This document shows, one piece after another, positions 7,286 through 16,172 of a stretch of 43,864 nucleotides of DNA. Below the pieces are notes generated by a model, which ran no database searches, was not told the DNA's origin, and was given only the letters and a program-made list of their open reading frames with translations. The stretch spans positions 1-43,864 of the forward strand of contig CAJJBK010000017.1 of the NCBI GenBank assembly GCA_905182415.1, in the 5' to 3' direction. The position numbers and the translations under genes were made by a program. The stretch's first letter is position 1, and every line of letters begins with the position of its first letter. The DNA is from an uncultured Woeseiaceae bacterium (GTDB taxonomy: Bacteria; Pseudomonadota; Gammaproteobacteria; Steroidobacterales; Woeseiaceae).

Positions 7286-9127
7286 ATGAAAGATAATATA
7301 ACAAGGCGAGATTTTTTAAATGGTACGCAAATTGCTCTAGGCTCCTCTTTAATCACGCCATGGCAAAGTGTCTTTGGCTCTAGTAGCCAACCCTTCAAGC
7401 ATGATAGTAACTATTATCCACCTAAATTAACGGGATTAAGAGGAAGTCATGACGGCTCTTGGGAGGTTATGCATGCTCGTGTTTTAGGGAAAAAATGGCC
7501 GCAAACTGAATATGAAGAAAAGTATGATTTGGTCGTTGTGGGAGCAGGTATTAGCGGCTTATCCGCGGCTTATACCTACAAAAAAAATCACCCCACCGCA
7601 AAGATATTAATCCTCGATAATCATGATGATTTTGGAGGCCATGCGAAACGTAATGAGTTTACTGTTAATGGTGAGATGAGAATTGGCTATGGTGGGACTG
7701 AAACAATAGACACACCCTCATCATATAGCGATGAAGCAAAACAACTAATCTCTGAGATTGGCGTAGATGTTGGTAAATTTTATGAAGCATTTGACCAATC
7801 TTTGTATTCATCAATGGGATTAGGGAAGGGTATTGTTTTTGATAACAAATCTTTTGATAAGCAAAAATTAGTAACAGGTTATAACAAGATTCCTTGGAAA
7901 GAGTTTGCTGATAAAACCCCAATGAGTGAGCAGGCAAAGCTCGATCTTATTAGAGTTTGGACGGATAAAAAAGATTATCTACCGGGATTATCTGATGAGG
8001 AGAAGTACAAATTACTTAAGAAGGTAAGTTATTATGATTTTCTGAAAGATTACGTAAAGGTTGATCAGCAGGTATTGGAAATATTTAGGCGTTGGGGCAT
8101 GAGTTTTTGGTGTGTAGGGATTGATGAGGTGCCATCAACTTCAATACAAAGTTATGATGGCGGCTTGCCAGGATTAGATTACACCTTAAAAAGAAGTGGT
8201 TATAGGGGGGATGAGCCTTATATATTTCATTTTCCAGATGGCAATGCGTCTGTTGCGCGACTACTAGTAAGAAAATTAATTCCAAATGCAGTTCCAGGTT
8301 CGACAATGGAAGATGTTGTATTAGCCAAAGTAAATTACGATTTATTAGATGGTGATGCTAACTCAAATACAAATATCAGACTCAATTCAACAGTTGTAAA
8401 TGTTGCCCATAAAAATAATTCAAGCGTGATTGATTTAACTTATGTTCGTCAGCATCAGTCACACACCATTAGAGCTGATAAATGTATTTTTGCTTGCTAT
8501 AACAGTGCTATTCCATATATTTTCAATGAATTACCTGAAAATCAGATGGAAGGCCTTAGATATAATGTCAAAGTTCCTTTGACATACACAAAAGTCATGA
8601 TTCCAAATTGGCAAGCATTCGCCGATCTAGGGATGGATTTTGTTTATTATACTAATGATTTCTTTAAACAAGTAGAACTCGATTATCCAGTTTCCTTGGG
8701 TCAATATAAATTTAATAGTTCTCCAAATGACCCAATGATATTGCATATGTGCCATTCACATCATTCGGTTGATATTAAGGGACCAGATCAATGGCGTGAA
8801 GGCAGGAGAAAACTTTTATCAACACCCTTTTCGGTATTTGAGGGCCATGTAAAAAATCAATTAGATCAGGCTTTATCTTCAGCTGGGTTTGATGCGGATA
8901 GAGATATTAATGCGATCACTGTTAATCGTTGGCCGCATGGCTACTCTTATTCAAGTGATTTAATTTGGGAGCCAGAATGGCCAAATGAAGAGAGTAAACC
9001 TTGGGTGATAGGAAGGCAGCAATTTGGACGGGTAGCGATAGCAAATTCGGATGCTGGAGCTTCTGCGGATACTAATGCAGCTATAACTCATGGTATTCGG
9101 GCAGCCAAAGAAGTTTTATCTCTTTAG
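7286..9127 (+). CDS. Tat-exported FAD-dependent oxidoreductase, spermidine dehydrogenase (SpdH)-like
   Basis: 613 residues from ATG 7286, which follows a strong purine-rich site AGGAAGGGGA at 7273-7282; an in-frame ATG at 7244 lacks this and would bury the Tat signal. The N-terminus carries a twin-arginine signal (TRRDFLNG, Arg7-Arg8, then a hydrophobic stretch), so a folded, FAD-loaded enzyme is exported. The FAD Rossmann motif VVGAGISGLSAAY is followed by LDNHDDFGGHAKRNEF and GGTETIDTPSSYS, typical of the family that includes bacterial spermidine dehydrogenase. The C-terminus has NSDAGASADTNAAITHG. The likely role is oxidation of a polyamine or other amine in the periplasm; SpdH function is inferred from family resemblance and the true substrate may differ. 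It probably leads a transcript with the M23-like protein and the symporter. Confidence 0.82.
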   Translation: MKDNITRRDFLNGTQIALGSSLITPWQSVFGSSSQPFKHDSNYYPPKLTGLRGSHDGSWEVMHARVLGKKWPQTEYEEKYDLVVVGAGISGLSAAYTYKKNHPTAKILILDNHDDFGGHAKRNEFTVNGEMRIGYGGTETIDTPSSYSDEAKQLISEIGVDVGKFYEAFDQSLYSSMGLGKGIVFDNKSFDKQKLVTGYNKIPWKEFADKTPMSEQAKLDLIRVWTDKKDYLPGLSDEEKYKLLKKVSYYDFLKDYVKVDQQVLEIFRRWGMSFWCVGIDEVPSTSIQSYDGGLPGLDYTLKRSGYRGDEPYIFHFPDGNASVARLLVRKLIPNAVPGSTMEDVVLAKVNYDLLDGDANSNTNIRLNSTVVNVAHKNNSSVIDLTYVRQHQSHTIRADKCIFACYNSAIPYIFNELPENQMEGLRYNVKVPLTYTKVMIPNWQAFADLGMDFVYYTNDFFKQVELDYPVSLGQYKFNSSPNDPMILHMCHSHHSVDIKGPDQWREGRRKLLSTPFSVFEGHVKNQLDQALSSAGFDADRDINAITVNRWPHGYSYSSDLIWEPEWPNEESKPWVIGRQQFGRVAIANSDAGASADTNAAITHGIRAAKEVLSL

Positions 9128-9235
9128 AGTCAGTTACAGTTAAAATAAATAATTTTTGCCTAAGCTTTGATGCTTATTTCGTCAATGGCAATATAGATAA
9201 ATGGATTATAGAATTAAGTGTTTAATCTAAAATAT

Positions 9236-9251
9236 AAAAGCTCTGCTTTTT
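9236..9251 (+). terminator. weak hairpin with T-run upstream of the M23 gene
   Basis: AAAAGC-TCT-GCTTTT followed by one more T forms a 6-bp stem about 110 bases after the flavoprotein stop and 22 bases before the next start. It could attenuate transcription between the two genes. The stem is short and mostly A-T, so confidence is low. Confidence 0.25.
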
Positions 9252-9272
9252 AATAATGCGAGTAAAAAATAC

Positions 9273-10073
9273 ATGTCTTTTACAAATAATCACCAAAATT
9301 TAATTTATGCAAAAGAAAGGTTTGAGAATGACCGCAGCATAATGAAAAAAATTTCAATGACTATGGACTTTCTAAAATCCCCTTCATTCTCCAGTTCACC
9401 AGTAATTAAAATCGATCAGAGGGCGATAGTATTTAATTTAAGCAAAGGAGCAAATATAAATAATGTTCCAATTAACGGTTTAACGGTAGATGAATTCAGT
9501 GGACTGGTTGAAGATGCTATGAGTTCTAATAATACTGAATATGGATTTGGAAGATGGGGCGAGGTTAGAGAGATTTATGCTAATGAATTCTTTGACTCCA
9601 TAGTTGAGGGTTCGAATGAGAAGCGAAATGTGCATATGGGAGTGGATGTTTTCTGTCAAAGTGGAGAGGATATCTTTACTCCACTTGACGGTCGTATAAT
9701 CATTAAAGCAAACAATAAGAATGAATTAGACTATGGCCCCATGCTAATTCTCGAACATACTGATGATAAGGGTGGAATGTTTTATACTTTATATGGACAT
9801 TTATCTCTAGCGAGTATTGCTAGTATAGAAGAAGGACAAACTGTAGTAGCGGGCCAAAAAATAGCGGAAGTCGGAGCCCCACCAGAGAACGGCAACTGGC
9901 CACCGCATTTGCATTTTCAATTAATACTTGAGTTATTTTCGTTGGGATCTGATTTTCCTGGAGTAGCTTTATCTAGCGAGAAAGAGATGTGGTTGACTCT
10001 TTCACCATGCCCTATTATGTTTTTTTCTGGTATGAATAAACCTATCAACAGTATTCATGCGAATAAATCTTGA
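9273..10073 (+). CDS. free-standing M23 (LytM-type) metallopeptidase-fold protein without signal peptide
   Basis: 266 residues. The C-terminal half has the M23 zinc-site pattern HxxxD (His121, Asp125 in HMGVD), YGHLS (His176) and HLH (His212, His214). N-terminal signal peptide and membrane helix are absent, so it should be cytosolic, unusual for a peptidoglycan endopeptidase. The pattern DYGPMLILEH, YTLYGHLS, WPPHLHFQ, DFPGVA resembles the M23 domain found inside large cytosolic fusion proteins with an aminoglycoside-phosphotransferase-like domain and a class III aminotransferase. This gene looks like that domain on its own. It sits between an amine-oxidase-like flavoprotein and an SSS symporter 22 bases downstream, suggesting action on a small amine or peptide rather than the cell wall. 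ATG 9342 is an alternative start; neither start has a strong ribosome binding site. Confidence 0.78.
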   Translation: MSFTNNHQNLIYAKERFENDRSIMKKISMTMDFLKSPSFSSSPVIKIDQRAIVFNLSKGANINNVPINGLTVDEFSGLVEDAMSSNNTEYGFGRWGEVREIYANEFFDSIVEGSNEKRNVHMGVDVFCQSGEDIFTPLDGRIIIKANNKNELDYGPMLILEHTDDKGGMFYTLYGHLSLASIASIEEGQTVVAGQKIAEVGAPPENGNWPPHLHFQLILELFSLGSDFPGVALSSEKEMWLTLSPCPIMFFSGMNKPINSIHANKS

Positions 10074-10095
10074 AAATAAGATTAAGGAGATTTAG

Positions 10096-11544
10096 TTGAG
10101 TTCCCTGCATTATTTGGATTACATAGCCATGACTGTATATTTTGTTGTGGTTTTATGGATTGGTATCAGCGTGGCTCGATCAAAAAATCAAAAAAGTGAA
10201 TACGACTCTTTTTTGGCTGCAGATCGAAATATGAATTTAGTACAAACAACCAGTAGTGCCGCCGCAACTGATATTGGGGGTGGCTTTAGTATTGCAATGG
10301 GGGGATTGGGTTTCACTTTGGGTATCTCAGGTTCTTGGTATATTGCTGTATCAGGTTTGAGTATCGTCATGGTATCGTTTTTGATGGTTCCAAAAGTAAA
10401 ACGATGGTCTGATCGAGTAAATGGATTAACTACTGGCGATTTGTTTGCGGCTCGATTTGATCGCCGAACTGGAACATTAGCAGCTATAGTCATTGGCATT
10501 GCATGGTTTACTTTTGTGGGAGGACAAATAATAGCAGGAGGAAAGTTACTTCAAGCCACACTCGATATGAATCTAACTTTCGCTGTTTTATTATCAGGCG
10601 CTATTATTCTCGCCTATACCACAATGGGGGGACTTAAAGCCGTTATATACACCGATGTCTTTCAAATGTTTGTTTTGATGATTGGTATAGTTTTTATTAC
10701 TGTTCCCATTGGCTTGATTGAGATAGGCGGTTGGAGTGCCATGGTAGAAATATTCAATTCATCTCCTGAAACGGCTAAATTACTAGATTGGGGCAATGCG
10801 GGTTGGAAAACGATGTTGGGGTGGTTTTTTGCCGTATTTCCAGTTTGGTTTATCTCTATCGCTGCAATGCAGAGAATTGTTGCCGCAAAAGATGTTAAGA
10901 CGGCACAACGAGGATTTTTTCTAGCTGGGATTCCTATTGAATGGCCGCTTTTTGCTATTGGCAGCACTATGATCGGATTGTTTGCTAGAATTTTGATTCC
11001 TGATTTATCAGATCCTGAGTTGGCGGCACCGATGATCATCATGCATTTATTGCCTGCTGGAATTGCTGGGATTGTAATCGCTGCTTATATTGCTGCCATT
11101 ATGTCATCTGCTGATTCATGCCTAATGGGTCCTGTGGCTATATTTACTAACGATATATATAGGAAACATTTGCGCCCAGAAACCAGTGAGAAAGATTTGG
11201 TAAAGGTAGCTAGGTATACCACAGTTATTTTAGGGGTTTTTGCTATTTTGACTGCTTATCTAATACCTGATGTATTAAAGCTAATAAATTTAGCTTATAC
11301 ATTTGGCTCTGCAGGTCTTTTCTTTCCCATGTTAGGGCTTTTGTTTTGGAAAAGAACGACTGCAAAAGGCGCTTATTGGAGCATGCTGCTAGGAGGCTCA
11401 TCGGCGGTGATTTGGACTTTGGCAGGCAACCCTATGGGATTTGCCTCCTCATATTTAGGTTGGGTGGTTGGCTTACCGGTATTGATTATTGTTTCGTTAA
11501 TGACAGAACATAGTATCGATGAAAATATTGATCTATTTGGTTAA
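10096..11544 (+). CDS. sodium:solute symporter (SSS family)
   Basis: 482 residues, about 13 hydrophobic helices, Na+-coupled uptake across the inner membrane. Motifs include GGLKAVIYTDVFQM, typical of the family, and SSADS (residues 337-341), corresponding to the Na+-site helix region. The start is a TTG at 10096, chosen because AAGGAG at 10084-10089 lies at ideal spacing (6 bases) and the first helix begins at once. It follows the M23-like gene by 22 bases and is probably co-transcribed, so its cargo may be the substrate of the flavoprotein/M23 pair. Solute identity cannot be deduced. The next gene is convergent and no strong terminator is visible between them. Confidence 0.9.
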   Translation: MSSLHYLDYIAMTVYFVVVLWIGISVARSKNQKSEYDSFLAADRNMNLVQTTSSAAATDIGGGFSIAMGGLGFTLGISGSWYIAVSGLSIVMVSFLMVPKVKRWSDRVNGLTTGDLFAARFDRRTGTLAAIVIGIAWFTFVGGQIIAGGKLLQATLDMNLTFAVLLSGAIILAYTTMGGLKAVIYTDVFQMFVLMIGIVFITVPIGLIEIGGWSAMVEIFNSSPETAKLLDWGNAGWKTMLGWFFAVFPVWFISIAAMQRIVAAKDVKTAQRGFFLAGIPIEWPLFAIGSTMIGLFARILIPDLSDPELAAPMIIMHLLPAGIAGIVIAAYIAAIMSSADSCLMGPVAIFTNDIYRKHLRPETSEKDLVKVARYTTVILGVFAILTAYLIPDVLKLINLAYTFGSAGLFFPMLGLLFWKRTTAKGAYWSMLLGGSSAVIWTLAGNPMGFASSYLGWVVGLPVLIIVSLMTEHSIDENIDLFG

Positions 11545-11619
11545 TTGTATTAACTGCTTCAAATCAATACAAAAATGACTCAGCTGAAAAATTCTTTTCT
11601 TCTATTACCATACAAAATA

Positions 11620-13032
11620 TTACCCTACAAAAAACCAGCCAATAGAAAAATAGATGAATACACTAATTAATCCGACCAACAAGGCATAAGGCATTTGAGT
11701 TTTAATATGATCAATATGATCTGAAGCTGCTCCTGTGGATGCTAAAATAGAAGTATCTGACAAAGGAGAGCAGTGATCCCCAAAAACACCACCACCTGCT
11801 ACAGCTGCGATAGTTGCATAGACAACCGTATCTAACTCGTTACCAGAAAAATTAAAAGCCAGAGGAACAGCTATGGGTATCATGATGGCATAAGTACCCC
11901 ATGAAGTGCCGGTTGAAAAAGCCACAATACCTGTAATCAAGAAAGCTAACATGGGTAACACTTTAGGGGTTAGCCAAGATTCTGTTGCAGAAACGATATA
12001 ACCAGCGGTATTTAGGATTGCTGAGAGGTCATTGAGGGAATATGCCAAGGCTAAAATTACGACGGCTGGCATAATTCCTTTTATGCCCATCATAGCGGTA
12101 TTGATAATCTCTTTAAGAGGTACACCTTGTATTCGCATGATGATTCCAGCCACAAATGATGAAAGTAAGAATGCTTCCATGGGTTTTGCTGAGGCGGTGA
12201 TGATAAAGGATCCAATGGCAAAACTGATGACTATTATGACGGGAAAAATGAAATTCCAGAATAAACTGGTTTTAATGTCTTTGTAAGGTTTGATATTTGT
12301 TAGTTCGGCTCCCATTAAGGGGTCAGCTCCATCGCGAAGTACTTTATTTTCATGGATTGCGCGGTGCTCTGCTGTTTTCATTGGGCCAAAATCAGGTATA
12401 ACTTTGGTGGCAATTAAACCTACCATAGTAACCGCAAGAATTGCGTATATATTGAATGGTATTGCAGTTATAAATACCTGCATCGCTTGTCCAACATTTT
12501 GAATTGGACCCATACCAATCAATAGGCTTGCTACTAATACAGCCCAGCCAGTTATTGGTACAAGGATGCTCACTGGTGCGGATGTAGAATCGCATATGTA
12601 TGCTAATTTCTCTCTAGAAATTTGAAAACGATCAGAGAGATTTCGCATTGTTGAGCCAACAAATAATGGGCTAAAGTAGTCACTAAAATAGACAAACATT
12701 CCCATGAACCAAGCAATTAATTGAACTCGAACACGTGTCATTTTTTTCTGTGCAATATAATTAGAAAAATTTGCAATAGCACCGGTTCTTTGGAAAAAAG
12801 CAATGGATATTCCAATAAAAAATTCAAGTAACAATACCCATGAGAAATTTGTATTCCCAAGAGAGTTTTTAAGTAAATTAGGAAATCCCATTAAACCTTG
12901 ACCTGAAACAAGTACCCCAACCAAACAAGCCATAACTAAGGAGAAAACCGTATTTCTGGTGAGAAAAGCCAGTAAGATTGCAACACCTGCAGGGACAAGT
13001 GATAAGATTCCATAATATTCAGTAGGTTCCAT
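11620..13032 (-). CDS. NhaC-family Na+/H+ antiporter-like transporter
   Basis: 470 residues with about 11-12 hydrophobic helices. The conserved NhaC-superfamily signature GDHCSPLSDTSIL is present at 418-430, after FSTGTSWGTYAIMIP. Members exchange Na+ for H+, and some exchange organic acids or amino acids for Na+ or each other. The ATG is preceded by AAGGA on the coding strand. It lies 40 bases downstream of the FAD oxidase gene (13073-14365) on the same strand, so the two are probably one operon. That pairing favours a substrate-linked antiporter over pure sodium homeostasis, though this is inference. Confidence 0.88.
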   Translation of the reverse strand: MEPTEYYGILSLVPAGVAILLAFLTRNTVFSLVMACLVGVLVSGQGLMGFPNLLKNSLGNTNFSWVLLLEFFIGISIAFFQRTGAIANFSNYIAQKKMTRVRVQLIAWFMGMFVYFSDYFSPLFVGSTMRNLSDRFQISREKLAYICDSTSAPVSILVPITGWAVLVASLLIGMGPIQNVGQAMQVFITAIPFNIYAILAVTMVGLIATKVIPDFGPMKTAEHRAIHENKVLRDGADPLMGAELTNIKPYKDIKTSLFWNFIFPVIIVISFAIGSFIITASAKPMEAFLLSSFVAGIIMRIQGVPLKEIINTAMMGIKGIMPAVVILALAYSLNDLSAILNTAGYIVSATESWLTPKVLPMLAFLITGIVAFSTGTSWGTYAIMIPIAVPLAFNFSGNELDTVVYATIAAVAGGGVFGDHCSPLSDTSILASTGAASDHIDHIKTQMPYALLVGLISVFIYFSIGWFFVG

Positions 13033-13072
13033 ATTTATTCCTTAAATAAAACAGCAAAGCATAAGAAATTAT

Positions 13073-14365
13073 CTATATTTCAGCTTTCGCTCTATTTCTT
13101 TCTATCATTGAAACCAAGTTAAAGCCAATTTCTCTAAATGGGTCTAAGGGCATCCAACTGGCTTGACCAAAAAACTGTTGGATATTTGGAGTGGGTTGAT
13201 TATTGGCTAAATCTGATAATAATTCACCAAAAAGCGTACCTTTTACAACTCCGCCTCCATTACAACCGGCTGAAATAAATAAATTTTTATCAATTTGACC
13301 CCAAAGTGGCGCACCATTTAATGTTAAACCAGTTGCTCCACCCCAGACACTATGAAAATTTAATTCCGGTAGATTTGGATATCGCATTTTTAAGTGATAC
13401 CTTAATTTTTTAGTGACTGACTCAATTTTTTCTTCTTTATCATAGTTATAAAGTGAACGAATCATTAACCTACCATCAATGGTTCTTCTTAACGTGCTAC
13501 CAAGTCGATGAGTTGGCAAAATACCCCAATTATTATCCGTTCCCAATAAAGATAGAGTCTCTTCATCCAGTTTTTCGGTCAGTGCTGCGTAAGTATATAT
13601 AGTGGCAACACGATGATTTCCGATACCTAGTTTTCCACAAAAGGCATTATTGGCAACAATAACTTTTTTTGTTTTAATTTCTGCTTGAGGAGTTTTGATA
13701 ATCCAATGAGATTTATTTTTCAAACACTCTAAAGCAGGGGTATTTTCATAACATTGAATTGAAGGGGGGAGTTGCTCTGTTAAGCTTCTTATTAATGCTG
13801 CTGGTTGAGCCAAATAGCAGTGAGGAGTATAGAGTCCTTGGCGATAATAGTTAGTGCCAATAAGCTCATTAAGTTGCTCAGTATTTAAGATTTTGTGTTC
13901 AAGTTTCGAAGCCTCTAAAAATCTTTGATATTTTAGTAAAGATTTTAAACCAACATCACCAGCAGCAACCCTGTATGTACCTGTTCGATGCATTTCACAA
14001 TCTAAAGTTGCGGTTGAAGCGACCTGTTTAATTTTGTTGATTGTTCTAGAGATTAATTTGTTGCATTTTATTAATCTTTTTAGTGAGGTTGATTTAGCGT
14101 CATTAGCCAGTGCAATTTCTATCAAAAATCCTGAATTTCGACCAGAGCTTCCTTCTCCACATGAGCTAGCATCAATCATTGTAATAGCATCATCAGGAGC
14201 AAGCTCAAACCAGCGTTTTGCAGCTGCTAATCCTGTATACCCACTACCAATAATTACAACATCTGAGTTAATATCATGCGATAACGTAGATTTATTTTGA
14301 TATTCTGGAAGTAATGCATTCCAGCCACATTTGGTTTTGTAATTTGGATATACGATTTTTTTCAT
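13073..14365 (-). CDS. FAD-dependent oxidoreductase of the DAO family (gamma-glutamylputrescine oxidase-like)
   Basis: 430 residues, cytosolic. The N-terminal FAD-binding motif is VVIIGSGYTGLAAAKR, followed by the SCGEGSSGRNSGF segment typical of PuuB/OrdL-like members of the DAO family. The late motifs SVWGGATGLTLNGAP and SAGCNGGGVVKGTLFG complete the FAD domain. Such enzymes oxidise secondary or primary amines to imines or aldehydes with release of H2O2 or transfer of electrons. It is the first gene of a minus-strand pair with the NhaC-type antiporter and is divergent from the ferredoxin/flavodoxin reductase gene. The exact amine is unknown; no glutamate-putrescine ligase gene is present here, so the puu pathway itself is not supported. 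Confidence 0.85.
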   Translation of the reverse strand: MKKIVYPNYKTKCGWNALLPEYQNKSTLSHDINSDVVIIGSGYTGLAAAKRWFELAPDDAITMIDASSCGEGSSGRNSGFLIEIALANDAKSTSLKRLIKCNKLISRTINKIKQVASTATLDCEMHRTGTYRVAAGDVGLKSLLKYQRFLEASKLEHKILNTEQLNELIGTNYYRQGLYTPHCYLAQPAALIRSLTEQLPPSIQCYENTPALECLKNKSHWIIKTPQAEIKTKKVIVANNAFCGKLGIGNHRVATIYTYAALTEKLDEETLSLLGTDNNWGILPTHRLGSTLRRTIDGRLMIRSLYNYDKEEKIESVTKKLRYHLKMRYPNLPELNFHSVWGGATGLTLNGAPLWGQIDKNLFISAGCNGGGVVKGTLFGELLSDLANNQPTPNIQQFFGQASWMPLDPFREIGFNLVSMIERNRAKAEI

Positions 14366-14489
14366 AATGATTATTTGTTGAGTTAGTCATAGAGTGTAAT
14401 TTTATTTAGATAATTTTGATAATTAAATTTGCAGATAATTTAATTTATGCGGACAATTAACCTGTCAACAAAAAAGGAGCTTTTCTGGC

Positions 14490-15515
14490 GTGATAAAAAC
14501 AGATGTAGTAATTATTGGTGCAGGTCCTTGCGGATTATTTCAGGTATTTGAATTAGGCCTATTAGGTCTTAAGTGTGAAGTAATTGATTCTATAAGAAGC
14601 CCAGGCGGGCAGTGCACAGAATTATATCCAGATAAACCTATTTATGATATTCCAGCGATCCCAATTTGCACAGGACAAGAATTGACAGAAGCTTTACTTC
14701 AACAAATAGAACCGTTTGATTATGGTATGACGTTAAATGACGAGGTCATCGCTTTAGAAAAACTGGCTGAAAATAATTTCTTAATAGAAACAAATGCAGG
14801 AAAGAAATTTCAATCAAAAGCTGTTGTAATTGCTGGTGGCGTAGGTTCATTTCAGCCACGTCAATTAAGAGCTAACAATGTTGAACAATTCTCAAATGAA
14901 TCTCTCCATTATAGTGTGAAGGATTCAAGTGTTTTCCAAAATAAGCATCTTGCTATTCTTGGAGGCGGAGATTCTGCACTTGATTGGGTGCTAGACTTGG
15001 TTAAAATCGCAAGTGAAATTACACTGATCCACCGCAGAGACGAATTTCGAGCGGTTCCTGCGTCAGTATCGAAAATGCGTCAATTGTATTCAGAGGGTAA
15101 AATTAATTTAATTGAGAATGCCAAAGTTACTGATTTAATTGGCGAAAAAAATCAACTTACATCTTGTAGAATTGAAACTAAGGATGGGATGGAAAGAGAT
15201 ATTAAAATTGATAATATACTTGTCTTTTTTGGTTTGGCACCTAAATTAGGTCCTATTGCTGATTGGGGTTTGAATATCAATCGTAAAACAATTAATGTGG
15301 ATACCGAGAAATTTCAGACATCTGAGTCAGGTATTTTTGCCGTTGGTGATATAAACTTTTACCCTGGTAAGAAAAAATTAATACTATCTGGTTTTCATGA
15401 AGCCGCTTTGGCTGCATTTGCAATAAAGCAACAGTTAGAACCAAATAAAAAAGTTCATTTACAATACACTACTACAAGTTCAATAATGCATGAAAGGTTG
15501 GGTGTGAACGAATAA
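14490..15515 (+). CDS. thioredoxin reductase-like ferredoxin/flavodoxin-NADP+ reductase
   Basis: 341 residues from a GTG start; AAAAGGAG upstream is the likely ribosome binding site, with rather long spacing. FAD motif GAGPCG (10-15) is followed by SPGGQCTELYPDKPIYD, characteristic of the YumC-type (TrxR-like) ferredoxin-NADP+ reductase rather than thioredoxin reductase, and no CxxC redox pair is present. The second nucleotide-binding motif ILGGGDSALDWVLD (around residue 155) binds NADPH. The usual SESGIFAVGDI motif is near the C-terminus. It moves electrons between NADP(H) and ferredoxin or flavodoxin in the cytosol. The divergent neighbour is the DAO-family oxidase; the convergent one is a small secreted protein. 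Confidence 0.88.
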   Translation: MIKTDVVIIGAGPCGLFQVFELGLLGLKCEVIDSIRSPGGQCTELYPDKPIYDIPAIPICTGQELTEALLQQIEPFDYGMTLNDEVIALEKLAENNFLIETNAGKKFQSKAVVIAGGVGSFQPRQLRANNVEQFSNESLHYSVKDSSVFQNKHLAILGGGDSALDWVLDLVKIASEITLIHRRDEFRAVPASVSKMRQLYSEGKINLIENAKVTDLIGEKNQLTSCRIETKDGMERDIKIDNILVFFGLAPKLGPIADWGLNINRKTINVDTEKFQTSESGIFAVGDINFYPGKKKLILSGFHEAALAAFAIKQQLEPNKKVHLQYTTTSSIMHERLGVNE

Positions 15516-15537
15516 GTAATTATTCTTAAGTGACAAT

Positions 15538-16059
15538 TTATTTCTTACATAATTGAATAAAGTTATTAAATTCACTTGAAAAATCCTCAAGATTGTATTC
15601 ACTAAAAATAGATGGCTCAGAGTAGGGTTCAATTTCTATTTTCAATAAAGTTCCAGCCAATATTTTATGGATTATTTCTTTATTTATATGAGTGAAATCT
15701 AGTGTAGTAATTTGATTTCCTTTGTTCACTTTGACTGATATCCATTCCGCTCTGTTATTATCTATTGCCATACCAATTTCAGTTTTACTGAATGACGAGA
15801 CAAACCGTCTCCAATTGATTGCTAAAAAAATATCAGGACTATTATTCTCACAATAGAATTCTATTAAAGGATATACAGACTCTGAATCTGTTTCATCTCT
15901 CACTGAAACAAATGATGATGAACTCAACGAAGCGATTTTATCATTATACGGAGTATTTTTATTTTCAGAGACTGACCATGATTGATTTGATTCTTGAGCT
16001 ATTACTGTAAAGGGAAATAGCAGTCCTATAAATAGAAATTTTTTATCTATTGCGATCAT
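15538..16059 (-). CDS. small secreted protein, possibly VasI/TagO-like
   Basis: 173 residues with a signal peptide ending near residue 21 (VIAQES). The mature protein alternates beta-strand-like segments and ends in LCKK, with cysteines at CENNS and near the C-terminus that could form a disulfide. The layout (LIEFYCENNSPDIFLAINW, then a C-terminal cysteine) loosely resembles the VasI/TagO family described beside type VI secretion, but no T6SS gene is present here. A GGAG ribosome binding site precedes the ATG. It is convergent with the reductase gene and divergent from the amidohydrolase gene. Function unknown. Confidence 0.7.
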   Translation of the reverse strand: MIAIDKKFLFIGLLFPFTVIAQESNQSWSVSENKNTPYNDKIASLSSSSFVSVRDETDSESVYPLIEFYCENNSPDIFLAINWRRFVSSFSKTEIGMAIDNNRAEWISVKVNKGNQITTLDFTHINKEIIHKILAGTLLKIEIEPYSEPSIFSEYNLEDFSSEFNNFIQLCKK

Positions 16060-16172
16060 TTTAACTCCAATATTATTGATAGAAAGTATAAATCTAAATT
16101 ATTTATTATTAGTATATTTAAAATAAATTTTTGTTATTGTTATATAGATTATTAACTTTAGGGTATTTTTCT

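Noticed and set aside
7095-7304. A 69-codon minus-strand open frame in the gap before the Tat flavoprotein
   Set aside because: No ribosome binding site or recognisable protein features; it covers the predicted promoter and the start of the flavoprotein gene.
11545-11572. Inverted repeat TTGTATT...AATACAA between the convergent symporter and antiporter genes as a terminator
   Set aside because: The loop is 14 bases, the stem is A-T rich and no T-run follows on the plus strand.
14409-14440. Three GATAATT direct repeats upstream of the ferredoxin reductase-like gene as an operator array
   Set aside because: The spacing is irregular (9 and 16 bases) and the 7-mer is expected by chance in such AT-rich DNA.
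15510-15525. Hairpin GAATAA-GTAA-TTATTC at the reductase stop codon as a terminator
   Set aside because: The stem is six A-T-rich pairs and neither strand has a T-run after it.
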